Shown piece after piece: positions 8,823 to 17,465 of a stretch of 35,465 nucleotides of DNA. Position 1 is the stretch's first letter. Every line of letters starts with the position of its first letter. This DNA comes from a bacterium (lineage in GTDB: Bacteria; Bdellovibrionota_C; UBA2361; SZUA-149). The stretch covers positions 1-35,465 of the forward strand of contig JAUIMJ010000007.1 of NCBI GenBank assembly GCA_030433295.1, read 5' to 3'. Below the pieces are notes generated by a model. That model did no database searches, was not told the origin of the DNA, and was given only the letters and a program-made list of their open reading frames with translations. The position numbers and the translations under genes are program-made.

Positions 8823-9899
8823 TCATCGGAGAGATTGGAAAAGCGCCACCCAATCTTTTGACACCTCTCCGGCATCAAGGTGGTCATCAATCCACGCACG
8901 AGCCCGTTCGGCACGCGCGCACGCTTGCTGCGGATCTGTAAGAGTCTGCTCGATCGCATCACAAAGAGACCCCGCGTTCGAAACCTCCACAAGTAAACCT
9001 CGGCCATCACCGAGAAGCTCTCCCGGTCCAAAATCACAGTCAGTCGCTACCGCCGGAATTCCAAGAGCCATTGCTTCTGCAAGCGCATTGGGTGACCCCT
9101 CATGGTCACTACAAAGCACAAAGCAGGACGCATCCCCGATCGCCTCAGACAGCTGGTCACTAAACCCCGGCAGCTCAATATGCTCCGCCAAACCCTCCGC
9201 GCGAATCAAGTCTAATATCTCATCGTATAACGGTCCATCCCCAAACCATGTAGCCCGAAAGTCACAACGAGTATGTAATTCCTTAAGCGCAGCGACAAAC
9301 AGATCGGGCCGCTTTTCAGCACTCAGACGCCCCGCAGCAACAATATGCGGTGTCTCAGCAGGATGAGCCCCGATATCCCTGCGGCCCTCATCGAAGACCA
9401 GCCCATTTGGTAAGTACGAGACTTTTCCTCCCAGATCCGGCCAACGCTTCGATACCTGCCGCATAAGCCCCTGTGAATTGCATACCACGGCTGCCGCCCG
9501 ACCAATACATCTGTCGACCCACCACCACGCAATCTTCTCCTTGAGAGTGAGTCCTTCACGAAAGGTATTTCCGGAGATGCGACACACCCAGGCGGTGTTG
9601 GATTTGATAACCGCAGCTCCGGCAAACTGTCCCGTATAAAATCCGTTACTCACTAGAACATCAGGCCTCTCCGCACGCAGCAAAGCGCGCAACCGCCAGA
9701 CCGTACGCGCACTCGCAATGATCGAGGAATGGTCGAGCACAAAAACCTTTACAGTCTTAGGAACCGTAAAGCTCATTTCGTGACGAAGCAATACAAGGCT
9801 GACGTCGTGCCCAAGCGAGTCGAGCGAGCCAGCGATAATACTGGCCCACTTCTCAGCACCACCCTGTGAAAGACTACTACTGAGAATACAAATCTTCAT
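8823..9899 (-). CDS. Family 4 glycosyltransferase
   Basis: 358 residues from the ATG at 9899, which overlaps the previous gene's stop in an ATGA; the 12 extra residues in the ORF track read into that gene. MKICILSSSLSQGGAEKW is the classic GT4 N-terminus with the GGAE motif. HIVAAGRLSAEKRPDLFV begins the donor domain, and SDHEGSPNALAEAMALGIPA carries the EGSPNALAEAMA acidic pair that binds the nucleotide-sugar. Overall similarity is to N-acetylgalactosamine- and mannosyl-transferase-like enzymes, but linkage and donor are not decidable. It sits between the 412-residue GT4 and asnB in the coupled minus-strand operon. Confidence 0.9.
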   Translation of the reverse strand: MKICILSSSLSQGGAEKWASIIAGSLDSLGHDVSLVLLRHEMSFTVPKTVKVFVLDHSSIIASARTVWRLRALLRAERPDVLVSNGFYTGQFAGAAVIKSNTAWVCRISGNTFREGLTLKEKIAWWWVDRCIGRAAAVVCNSQGLMRQVSKRWPDLGGKVSYLPNGLVFDEGRRDIGAHPAETPHIVAAGRLSAEKRPDLFVAALKELHTRCDFRATWFGDGPLYDEILDLIRAEGLAEHIELPGFSDQLSEAIGDASCFVLCSDHEGSPNALAEAMALGIPAVATDCDFGPGELLGDGRGLLVEVSNAGSLCDAIEQTLTDPQQACARAERARAWIDDHLDAGEVSKDWVALFQSLR

Positions 9900-11134
9900 T
9901 CCCGTTTCGCCTTTCTCGATGCAAAACGCCACCATTCAACTAGCTCAGTCGCGAGCTTGTCTGCGTCGAACCTACTACTCATCCTTTCAATAGCGGCACG
10001 CGATATCAATTCACGTCGCTCCGCGTCCTGCCTCAGCTCTGCAATCAGCTCGACCCACTTTCCCAACTCTCCGGCGGGCATAATAAACCCACTCTCCTGG
10101 TCCACAAGTATCTCCTCTACACCCGGAGTCGCGGTCGTTAAGCAAACACATCCGGCAGCGGCAGCCTCTTTGAGCACATTTGGCAGACGCTCGTTTTTAT
10201 ATACAGAATGCATGAGAAAATACTCCGCCTCTCCGAGGGCTTCTCCCAGCACCTCGTGAGAGACATGCCCAAGAAAGCAAATACTATTCGCCAAATCCCT
10301 CTCTTGAACCACTCTCTCAAATTCGGCACGCTTGGGGCCATCGCCAAAAATCTTAAGCTTCGTATCGGGGAATTTCTTAATCAGCGCTTCCGCAATTTCT
10401 ATCGCCTCACGTATCCCCTTTTCCGCCATAAGCCGCCCAGCCGCGACCAGCAGTCCGGGCACTTTTTTGCGCGGATAGAAAGCACGAAGTTCAACTCCTC
10501 GGCGTGATACAAAAATTCTCTCAGACGGAATACCTTTCGAGCTCACCTCATCTCGTGTCACCTCACCGAGGGTTCTCAGGCCATGACATCGCAAAGCAGA
10601 ATCAAAACTGATCGGCAACGCCAACTGCGTATCATATCCGGACAAGCTCATGAAAACCACCTGCTCCGGCAGGCGCTCAAGAAGTAACCAGGCAAGCATA
10701 GCCGGGGCATGTCCCCAGTATACTTGCACGATATCAACCGGATTACGCTCCAAACGCCTTACGAGATCAAAACAACGCAAGGACCAGAAAAGGTAGACTA
10801 AGGTTACCAGCGGTCGACGCCACCAGCCGCGTATCAGGCGAGACCAAAGGCGAAATACCAGCAGAGGATGGAGCACTGCATACCATGCCCCCCGAGCAAC
10901 ACTGGTAATGGAAGAGTAATCAACCGGGATCGACTCCACGCCCTGCTGTGCCGCGAGCCTGCTATGGCCCACGGGCCTTCGACGCAGACAGGCGACCTCT
11001 GCTTCGATACCAAGAGCACAAACAGCCTTAAGCTCTACTGAGAGGAATGCCTCAGATGATCGTGGGAATTCCATGGTCACGTATATGACCCGTTGCGGAC
11101 TGGAAGATTTTTCGGCAGGTGCGTTTACGTTCAT
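9896..11134 (-). CDS. Family 4 glycosyltransferase, colanic-acid WcaL/AmsK-like
   Basis: 412 residues and first gene of the minus-strand glycan operon. The N-terminal domain has VIYVTMEFPRSSEAFLSVEL, the 'fPxxSExFl' signature of WcaL/AmsK/ExoL-like GT4 enzymes. The donor domain begins LLVAAGRLMAEKGIREAIE and includes NERLPNVLKEAAAAGCVCLT, the acidic pair region. The internal stretch near residues 85-135 is hydrophobic and basic, suggesting peripheral membrane contact. It probably extends a lipid-linked glycan. Its TGA overlaps the next start by 4 nt. The promoter is expected in the intergenic region above 11135, though I could not pick a convincing -35/-10 pair. Confidence 0.88.
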   Translation of the reverse strand: MNVNAPAEKSSSPQRVIYVTMEFPRSSEAFLSVELKAVCALGIEAEVACLRRRPVGHSRLAAQQGVESIPVDYSSITSVARGAWYAVLHPLLVFRLWSRLIRGWWRRPLVTLVYLFWSLRCFDLVRRLERNPVDIVQVYWGHAPAMLAWLLLERLPEQVVFMSLSGYDTQLALPISFDSALRCHGLRTLGEVTRDEVSSKGIPSERIFVSRRGVELRAFYPRKKVPGLLVAAGRLMAEKGIREAIEIAEALIKKFPDTKLKIFGDGPKRAEFERVVQERDLANSICFLGHVSHEVLGEALGEAEYFLMHSVYKNERLPNVLKEAAAAGCVCLTTATPGVEEILVDQESGFIMPAGELGKWVELIAELRQDAERRELISRAAIERMSSRFDADKLATELVEWWRFASRKAKRE

Positions 11135-11585
11135 CAGGCGTCGTGAAAGTGATAGTACCCTTACTTTATCTCGCTAACACGAAACGGTCGCAAGACAAAT
11201 CCCCGGCGCCATCTCGGGCGGAGAAACCTTCAATCCCTCGCTAAGCGGAGATGACCGGCAGCGCCTAAACATAGTAGAAACCGGGGTTTAGTTACCACAG
11301 AGCGCACAGCTGCTAATTGCTTTTTCGTACATGAGAATCCCATCTCTGTTTTGGACTATCATCAATACTCTCCCCAAGTGTCCCTGACACATGCGCGGAA
11401 AAGCAGAGCTAAATGCCAGCGCCGCCTGGTGTACACAGAAAATCTGAGCAACCTTTCATGTTGCAGGCACATTTTACCCGGTGCCATCGTTAGAAGAATA
11501 CAAAGAAGAAGACTTGAGGATACGGGCTCGAAAGGATAGTCTCCGAGAGGTTACATGCAACTCTCAGAAGCCGCCGGAATCCGGA
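11135..11585. other. Intergenic region between divergent glycan genes
   Basis: About 450 nt with no convincing gene. The ORF track frames 11351..11539 and the first 105 nt of 11481..12266 lack family likeness. Two short inverted repeats could be regulator sites: CTAAAC at 11265-11270 paired with GTTTAG at 11286-11291, nesting AAACCGGGGTTT at 11278-11289, and GTGTC-CCT-GACAC at 11378-11390. Both are short enough to be chance. Promoters for both flanking transcripts should lie here. Confidence 0.35.
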
Positions 11586-12266
11586 ATGAACGTAAAATCA
11601 GTTTTTATTATCGTACCTGTTTTCAACGAGGCCCAGGTATTACCCGAAGTAATACGCTCCTTGAGAGAGAAGTTTCAAAACATCGTGGTTGTCGACGATG
11701 CATCCTCGGACGACTCAAACTCCATCGCTAAGCGTGAAGGTGCCACCGTGCTTCGACACATGATAAATCTAGGACAAGGCGCCGCACTGCAGACCGGTAT
11801 CGACTACTGCCTCGAGAACGGGGCGGAGTATATCATTACCTTTGACGGCGACGCTCAGCATAGCACGGAGGACCTTGAGAAGTTACTGGATCCACTCTTT
11901 CGTGGAGAAGCGGATTTCGCCCTTGGCTCTAGATTCCTGGGCGAGACTGAGGGAATGCCGAGATCTCGCAGCCTCCTCTTAAAACTAGCCCTGTGGTTTA
12001 CCCGGGTAACATCTGGACTTGCGATTACTGACACCCACAACGGCTTGAGAGCATTTTCAGCAAACGCGGCTCACCACCTCAATATCTCGTTTAACCGAAT
12101 GGCGCATGCAAGCCAGATTTTGGAGCAGATTGGGGAATCGGGGCTACGGTATTGTGAAATTCCGGTAACCATCCGCTACACCAACTACTCACTAAGCAAG
12201 GGTCAGCGCAATCGGGCGATTTTTTCGGTGTTATGGGAATACTGGAGCGGAAAGCTACTCAAGTAA
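11586..12266 (+). CDS. Family 2 glycosyltransferase, polyprenyl-phosphate sugar synthase (DPM1/GacI) type
   Basis: 226 residues from the ATG at 11586 (MNVKSVFIIVPVFNE); the ORF track extends 35 residues to a GTG at 11481, but that part has no GT2 character. The N-terminal IIVPVFNE, the VVDDASSDDS segment, GQGAALQTGIDY and the FDGDAQH metal motif (residues 86-92) are typical of dolichyl/polyprenyl-phosphate sugar synthases, which load one sugar onto a lipid phosphate for later periplasmic transfer. TDTHNGLRAF is a conserved acceptor-site block. There is no C-terminal helix pair, so membrane anchoring may rely on a partner; the DUF2304 protein at 14527 is a candidate (see findings). The start has only a weak ribosome site. 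Confidence 0.85.
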   Translation: MNVKSVFIIVPVFNEAQVLPEVIRSLREKFQNIVVVDDASSDDSNSIAKREGATVLRHMINLGQGAALQTGIDYCLENGAEYIITFDGDAQHSTEDLEKLLDPLFRGEADFALGSRFLGETEGMPRSRSLLLKLALWFTRVTSGLAITDTHNGLRAFSANAAHHLNISFNRMAHASQILEQIGESGLRYCEIPVTIRYTNYSLSKGQRNRAIFSVLWEYWSGKLLK

Positions 12267-12402
12267 CGATGCTCTGGCCAGGCAAGTCGGAACCACAGAT
12301 TGTGACATCGATGATAGTAGAGTATCGGCGATACCCTTTATGGAAAAGCCAAATGCCGGGGAATGACCAAAGCAGGTCCCCTAGAGTGCGAGACTACCTC
12401 AA

Positions 12403-13101
12403 ATGAGTGATTATTTTTTACCCAGAGATTACTGCCCCAACCCGCCAATAGCTCACGGAGGAGAGCCCTACTGGACCGAACCCAGAATCAAATTGAGTCA
12501 TAGATATCAGTACCACGTATACCAGCTCGCTGCGGCGATAGCTTCGAGAGAATCACGCTTTTCCATTGCTGACGTCGGCTGTGGTCCGGCAACTAAGCTA
12601 CTGCACTTCTTTGGCGAAAAGTACGAATTGTACGGCTTTGACCTGCCCGAATCCATTCAGATATGCAAGCAACGACACGAGCGAGGTGTGTTTTCCGAAG
12701 TGGATTTTGACGGTGCCGTCAATAGCGACGGATTACAGAAGAAGTTCGAACTTATCATTTGCGCCGATATTATTGAGCACCTGGCAAACCCCGCCTATCT
12801 GATCGACTTCATTCGTGACATTGCGGCCCCGGACGCAAAGATTCTCTGGAGCACTCCCAACAGAAACAGACTTTACGCCTCCGAGACACTCTCACCAGCA
12901 AATCCTGCACACGTAAGAGAGTGGTCCGATAGTGAGTTTAAACAATTCGTCGAGTCCTTTGGCTTTACCGTCCTACAACAATTGCACTTTCCGATTATGC
13001 GGCTTGGCTTTGATCTCTATTCAATTCAGAATCTGGCAATGAGAATTTCAGATAGCGAACGTGCGAACCCCAATCAACTCCTCGTATGCCAATACGAATA
13101 G
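12403..13101 (+). CDS. Class I SAM-dependent methyltransferase
   Basis: 232 residues. SIADVGCGPATKLLHFF is motif I (DVGCGP); YGFDLPES gives the acidic residue of motif II; FELIICADIIEHLANPAYLI is the motif IV/V block common to methyltransf_11/23 enzymes, and ILWSTPNRNRLY follows as the usual product-side strand. The N-terminal 50 residues contain many aromatic residues and may form a substrate lid. It lies 136 nt after the GT2 gene on the same strand and may share its transcript. It likely methylates a glycan or its precursor; the target is unknown. It converges on another methyltransferase gene 124 nt downstream. Confidence 0.8.
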   Translation: MSDYFLPRDYCPNPPIAHGGEPYWTEPRIKLSHRYQYHVYQLAAAIASRESRFSIADVGCGPATKLLHFFGEKYELYGFDLPESIQICKQRHERGVFSEVDFDGAVNSDGLQKKFELIICADIIEHLANPAYLIDFIRDIAAPDAKILWSTPNRNRLYASETLSPANPAHVREWSDSEFKQFVESFGFTVLQQLHFPIMRLGFDLYSIQNLAMRISDSERANPNQLLVCQYE

Positions 13102-13225
13102 CCCCGTCACTCCCGAAGAGAGAGTGCATCTCTTTCAACAGAGCCTCTCAAACAAACGAGACAGAGCAAGACAAATTGCGGGCCTAGAAACCAAACACCC
13201 ACAAGGAAAGGCAATCCTTATCTAA

Positions 13226-14179
13226 CTAGGAAATCTTTGAGCGCAGTAGGGTTATTGTAGGTCCTTTGATAATTTCATAGGGCGATTTCAGAAAGGGATC
13301 TGCGATTTCTGCGAGCCTTCTTGGACTAATCGGGCGATCGTATTTTGGACTCAATGCATCAAAGGTGTCGTGGATACCGTATTCAATTATGTATTGGTCA
13401 CTCTTTCCACTGAATTTATCAATATGCCGGTAATTCAGAAACGGAACGCCAACCCAGGCAATATACCGCGTGAATAAATTCTTGTTTAGAAGGTTTGTAA
13501 AATGAAACGCAGGTTTTGCGTATAGGCCAATCAAGCGATAAAGAGAATCTGAATCCATCCGCTTGGTCAACGGACGTAGAAAATACTTCCAGCGAAACAT
13601 CTGAAAAAAGGTTTTTGCGTAAGAATGAATAAACACCGCTCCACCTGGCCGAAGGTGCTTTAGAATACTTTTTACGGTCTCTTCGGGATCCGGAGTGTGT
13701 TGCAAAACGCGATGACAAAAAACAACGTCAAAACACTCTTTCTTGAAGGGAAGCGAAGTGATATCGGCCTGAACGAACTGAACACGAGGGTGATTCACGT
13801 TCTTAGCAGCCACATCGACCCCCGCAAGGTCCACCGAGATCACATTCGCGCCCAGCGAGAGTAGTACTTCTGTATCGGCTCCTGCACCACAGCCGCACTC
13901 GAGTACCGTTTTACCTTCGAAAAAGTTTGCAGGCCAGTTTGTTCGACGGAGAATGGTGTTACGTCGGTCTTCCGTGCCATTGACCGAATCGAGCTGGAGA
14001 GTTGCGTGCTTTTCTCTGAGCAAAGAAAAGTTCCCGCTGGAGTAGGAAACATCAGGGGAGAACCTCGGTATACCCCCTACGACCTTAACGCCCTTCTCAA
14101 GTGACTTCGACTCGCCATCAACAAACACGGGGCTGTGTCCATCCAGTTCAAAGTACGAAGAAAAATGCTTATTAATCAT
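13226..14179 (-). CDS. Class I SAM-dependent methyltransferase with extra N- and C-terminal segments
   Basis: 317 residues. The first 60 residues (SLEKGVKVVGGIPRFSPD) look like the trailing half of a Trm112-like segment that often precedes methyltransferases in glycan clusters. VLECGCGAGADTEVLLSLGA is motif I, VISVDLAG motif II, FDVVFCHRVLQHTPDPEETV motif IV and LRPGGAVFIHSY motif VI. The C-terminal 130 residues are aromatic and basic and may bind the substrate. It is alone on the minus strand, flanked by glycan genes on the plus strand, so it has its own promoter. No good Shine-Dalgarno was seen before the ATG; the start is therefore less certain than the call. Confidence 0.8.
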   Translation of the reverse strand: MINKHFSSYFELDGHSPVFVDGESKSLEKGVKVVGGIPRFSPDVSYSSGNFSLLREKHATLQLDSVNGTEDRRNTILRRTNWPANFFEGKTVLECGCGAGADTEVLLSLGANVISVDLAGVDVAAKNVNHPRVQFVQADITSLPFKKECFDVVFCHRVLQHTPDPEETVKSILKHLRPGGAVFIHSYAKTFFQMFRWKYFLRPLTKRMDSDSLYRLIGLYAKPAFHFTNLLNKNLFTRYIAWVGVPFLNYRHIDKFSGKSDQYIIEYGIHDTFDALSPKYDRPISPRRLAEIADPFLKSPYEIIKGPTITLLRSKIS

Positions 14180-14526
14180 ATGACTGAGGAGCTAGGGAGC
14201 TTAATTTCACACCTGACGAGGATGAATACCGTAATACCCCCCTAACGGCAAGATACATAACGATACGACTCAAACACGCATTACATGTTTTTCGATAACT
14301 CTAGTAGACAACTTCCCTAGTATAATCGACGATACGACAGGTATGGTGATTACAAAATAGCCGAAAAGATTTTGCGGCAATACGGGTGTACGCAGAAGCG
14401 GAAACAGCGATCATGCAAATCAGAAACAAATACTATCCCGTATCCCCCTGTAGTATTCTATGCTCGTCATAGGGCTCAGGTCTGCTTGGCCCTGCGTTTA
14501 GCAAATATAACCGGTAGCGTTGTCAA
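14180..14526. other. AT-rich divergent intergenic region with a TATAAT box
   Basis: About 350 nt separating the minus-strand methyltransferase and the DUF2304 gene, with no ORF of interest. A perfect TATAAT lies at 14321-14326 on the plus strand, but no good -35 sequence is found 16-18 nt upstream. If used, it would give a leader of about 190 nt. No other structure stood out. Confidence 0.3.
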
Positions 14527-14892
14527 ATGAACACATTCCAGTCCACGGCGATAATCTTACTGATAGGTCTTCTCCTTTGGATCCTTAGAAACCTCAGGCG
14601 CGGCAAAACCCCTCCCCTCACAGCATTTGCATGGATGGGTCTGACCGTTTTGGCCATGTTTACCATTTTAAATCCGGAGACCACCGTAACCCTGGCGGCT
14701 ATACTCGGTATCGGTCGTGGTTCTGACCTGGTGTTTTACATTGCCATCGTCGGCGGATTTGTCGGGTTCTATGCTTGCTACATACAATTTAGAAGACTTG
14801 AATCTAAGCTCACAATACTCATTCGACAACTTGCTCTACAGGAAGAAAAATTGAGTTCTGCAGTGGCTGAGCTACAGTCGAAACAAGGCTAA
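14527..14892 (+). CDS. DUF2304 small membrane protein
   Basis: 121 residues with three hydrophobic segments (about residues 5-22, 33-50 and 70-92), a basic loop RNLRRGK between the first two, and a C-terminal coiled-coil-like tail (RRLESKLTILIRQLALQEEK). The spacing, the LAAILGIGRGSDLVFYIAIV block and the RLE-rich tail match DUF2304. The characterised member GacJ of streptococci binds and stimulates the polyprenyl-phosphate-GlcNAc synthase GacI; the GT2 enzyme at 11586 is of the GacI type, so this protein may be its partner. It is followed 108 nt later by the MBOAT gene on the same strand. Confidence 0.75.
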   Translation: MNTFQSTAIILLIGLLLWILRNLRRGKTPPLTAFAWMGLTVLAMFTILNPETTVTLAAILGIGRGSDLVFYIAIVGGFVGFYACYIQFRRLESKLTILIRQLALQEEKLSSAVAELQSKQG

Positions 14893-15000
14893 CAAAAGGT
14901 ACTTCGAAGGAGTCAGGCAAAACTTGGAATTCGGGCATACGTGGTGGCACGGCCTGACCCGTAAACAAAAACGTGCGTTACGCAAAGCAAGAAAGGTCGC

Positions 15001-16395
15001 ATGTTATTTACCAGCTCAACCTTCCTTCTTTTCTTTCTGCTCACTACAATTTCGTATTGGCTCTTACCGACAAAGCGGAGTCAGAACATTCTTCTCCTGT
15101 GTGGCAGTTACCTTTTCTATGGTTGGATTCATCCATGGTATTGCATTCTAATTGCATCATCGACCCTGCTTGACTATGTCGCCGGGAAGAAGATAGCAGC
15201 CTCAAGCAAGCAGGGGGTAAGAAAAGTATGGCTTCTGTCTAGTATTGCATGGAACCTTTCGCTACTTGGATTCTTTAAATACTGCAACTTCTTCCTCGAC
15301 TCCCTCAACGACATCTCCAGCACCCTCGGCCACAGTGTTCAATTCCAGCTCTTACCAATAGTGTTACCCGTCGGTATTTCGTTCTATACCTTTCAGACGT
15401 TGAGCTACACGATTGACATATACAGAAAGCAGTTAGAGCCAAGAGAAAGTCTTGTTGATTTCGCCCTTTTCGTCTCCTTTTTCCCTCAGCTCGTCGCCGG
15501 CCCCATTGAGAGAGCCAGACGTTTCCTACCACAGATAGAATCACCCCGAAGCATCCATCCTGAGCAGGTCATACAGGCGACATCCCTAATGCTGAGGGGG
15601 TTTTTCAAAAAGCTCGTTGTTGCTGATAATGTGGCAGTTTTCGCAGACCAGATCTTTTCCCTCAGGCAGCCATCGATGCTCCTCCTTGCAGCCGGAACGC
15701 TTGCCTTCAGTGTTCAGATTCTCGCCGACTTTTCAGGTTACACGGATATCGCGAGAGGTGCCGCCCGGCTACTGGGCTTCGACCTTGTCGTAAACTTCAG
15801 ACAACCATACCTCGCCGTGACCCCTTCGGATTTCTGGCGCCGATGGCATATCTCTTTCTCAAGCTGGATACGAGACTATGTTTACATTCCCCTGGGCGGC
15901 TCACGTGTCGGCAAAGGTCTGCCGTTTGCAAGGGTAATCATTCTCACTATGGGAATTAGCGGGCTCTGGCATGGGGCCGCGTGGAATTTTGTCGTCTGGG
16001 GCTTGTATCACGGGGCGCTTCTCTATTGCTACCACGTGATGGGGTTTGGCGGTGCGTGGAGGCCACAGAGTGCTCCCGCAACGCTGTTCGCCTGGCTACT
16101 GATGTGCGTGTTTACCTTATTTGGCTGGAGTATATTTCGAACTTCATCGCTATCCTGGCTCTCTCGGGTCCTGAGCGAGGGCACGTGTATTGGCTCTGAA
16201 GAACAATATTTGATTGCGATTCATGTCATAGTGCTGACAGCACTCTACTCGCTCCCTTTGCTGCTGAAATGTTACATCGATCACTACGAACCAAGGAATA
16301 AAGTCCTCCAGGCGCTATGGGATAGCGCCGCATTCCTACTCCTGCTTGTGTTTGCAAAAGAAGCCTCTAAAAACTTTATCTACTTTCAGTTTTAG
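15001..16395 (+). CDS. MBOAT family O-acyltransferase (AlgI-like)
   Basis: 464 residues, multi-pass membrane enzyme. The N-terminal MLFTSSTFLLFFLL, the PVGISFYTFQTLSY block, FFPQLVAGPIERA, SDFWRRWHISFSSWIRDYVY (His283) and GLWHGAAWNF (catalytic His324) are the hallmark motifs of AlgI/PatA-type MBOAT proteins, which pass acyl groups across the membrane to exported glycans. An AGAAAGG site 5 nt before the ATG at 15001 supports this start over the overlapping TTG frame at 14924. The next gene begins 2 nt after its stop and encodes an SGNH-like protein, the usual partner that completes acyl transfer in the periplasm. It probably acetylates the product of the neighbouring glycan genes; the acyl donor and acceptor are not known. 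Confidence 0.92.
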   Translation: MLFTSSTFLLFFLLTTISYWLLPTKRSQNILLLCGSYLFYGWIHPWYCILIASSTLLDYVAGKKIAASSKQGVRKVWLLSSIAWNLSLLGFFKYCNFFLDSLNDISSTLGHSVQFQLLPIVLPVGISFYTFQTLSYTIDIYRKQLEPRESLVDFALFVSFFPQLVAGPIERARRFLPQIESPRSIHPEQVIQATSLMLRGFFKKLVVADNVAVFADQIFSLRQPSMLLLAAGTLAFSVQILADFSGYTDIARGAARLLGFDLVVNFRQPYLAVTPSDFWRRWHISFSSWIRDYVYIPLGGSRVGKGLPFARVIILTMGISGLWHGAAWNFVVWGLYHGALLYCYHVMGFGGAWRPQSAPATLFAWLLMCVFTLFGWSIFRTSSLSWLSRVLSEGTCIGSEEQYLIAIHVIVLTALYSLPLLLKCYIDHYEPRNKVLQALWDSAAFLLLLVFAKEASKNFIYFQF

Positions 16396-16397
16396 TT

Positions 16398-17465
16398 ATG
16401 ACTAAAAAAGACTATTTTTTCGGGCCGGGCATATTCTTCTTCACCGTCGTATCCTGCCTCGCCCTTTTTGGTCACGGGAGTCACTGGATACCAAGTGGCG
16501 CTCTTCTGGATACAACGATACAGGAGATACAAAAGGCAAACGCTCAAATCATACTGATCGGAAACTCAATCCTCGATCATGCAATTGATGAAAACATAGT
16601 AAGCGAAGAACTGGGTTGCACTACATACAAACATGCCGTTCCTGGATCGGCGTCTGCTTCCTGGCATTTGTCCACAAAAAACATTTTGCCAAAGCTGTCC
16701 CAAAAACCGGAATGGGTAATTGTTTTTTTTCGTGACGATTATCTCAGCAAGCCTCGCTACCGAGTGTACGATTATTATTACAAAAAACTTCTCCTCCTTA
16801 CCCATACTCCCGAGCCACTGCTGGAACAGCTCGCATACCAGCAGACCGAGAGTCCGCTGGCAGATCTCCTGTACAGAAACCTGGGCTTTTTCAGGAAGAG
16901 AAGAGGGTTTAGGAACAGTTTTGAAAACTACGCCAAGTATGTGAGCAACTATCTCGCAGACTCCAACATTTCGATCCGAAAGGCTTCGAGTCGTGTATTT
17001 GCCAGAGTTAACATGGACCCCGAGCTACTCCAGGAAAAAACTACCGCAGCTGAGCGGCATGCCGAAGCAGACCAGAGCGTTTTTCAAAATCAGCGTGATA
17101 CAACGTTTCTCCCAGCTATTATTTCTAATATTACATCTCAGGGCAGCCGCCCCATTTTCGTTCGCCTGATGCGGCGAAGAGATGGGAAGAAGGAACCCCA
17201 AGCGGCCTGGCTGATACAGTACATGAACGAGCTGAAACAATACCTGGACGCTCAGGGCATCCCGCTTATTGATTTAAGCTCTGTGCCAGGTATCTCGGAG
17301 GAACTTTTTACGGATGGCGACCATCTGCGTATTCCGGATGGACGAAGGATAGTCAGCTCTGAGTTCGCACGACGTCTGCTTCCACTGCTTGAAAATGGCG
17401 TTCATTGCCGGAGTGGGGCGCGAGTCTATCCAAACACCACACCCACAATAAACTCAGCCAACTGA
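16398..17465 (+). CDS. Membrane-anchored SGNH/GDSL-like protein, likely MBOAT partner
   Basis: 355 residues. One N-terminal hydrophobic helix (about residues 7-25, GIFFFTVVSCLALF) would anchor it with the rest in the periplasm. IILIGNSILDHAID carries the candidate nucleophile Ser57 in the 'GxS' position of SGNH block I, and FTDGDHLRIPDG near residues 304-313 gives a D-x-D-H candidate for the catalytic Asp/His of block V. These are the features of AlgJ/AlgX-like proteins that finish O-acylation begun by an MBOAT protein. It starts 2 nt after that gene, consistent with coupled expression. Its final 40 nt overlap the end of the convergent AEC transporter gene. Confidence 0.75.
   Translation: MTKKDYFFGPGIFFFTVVSCLALFGHGSHWIPSGALLDTTIQEIQKANAQIILIGNSILDHAIDENIVSEELGCTTYKHAVPGSASASWHLSTKNILPKLSQKPEWVIVFFRDDYLSKPRYRVYDYYYKKLLLLTHTPEPLLEQLAYQQTESPLADLLYRNLGFFRKRRGFRNSFENYAKYVSNYLADSNISIRKASSRVFARVNMDPELLQEKTTAAERHAEADQSVFQNQRDTTFLPAIISNITSQGSRPIFVRLMRRRDGKKEPQAAWLIQYMNELKQYLDAQGIPLIDLSSVPGISEELFTDGDHLRIPDGRRIVSSEFARRLLPLLENGVHCRSGARVYPNTTPTINSAN

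Noticed and set aside
13102-13225. Hairpins (AAGGA/TCCTT and CACTC/GAGTG) between convergent methyltransferases
   Set aside because: Stems of 5 bp with no T run; too weak for a terminator call.
14924-15151. 75-residue ORF ahead of the MBOAT gene
   Set aside because: Starts at TTG without a good ribosome site, overlaps the MBOAT start by 150 nt in another frame, and has no family likeness.
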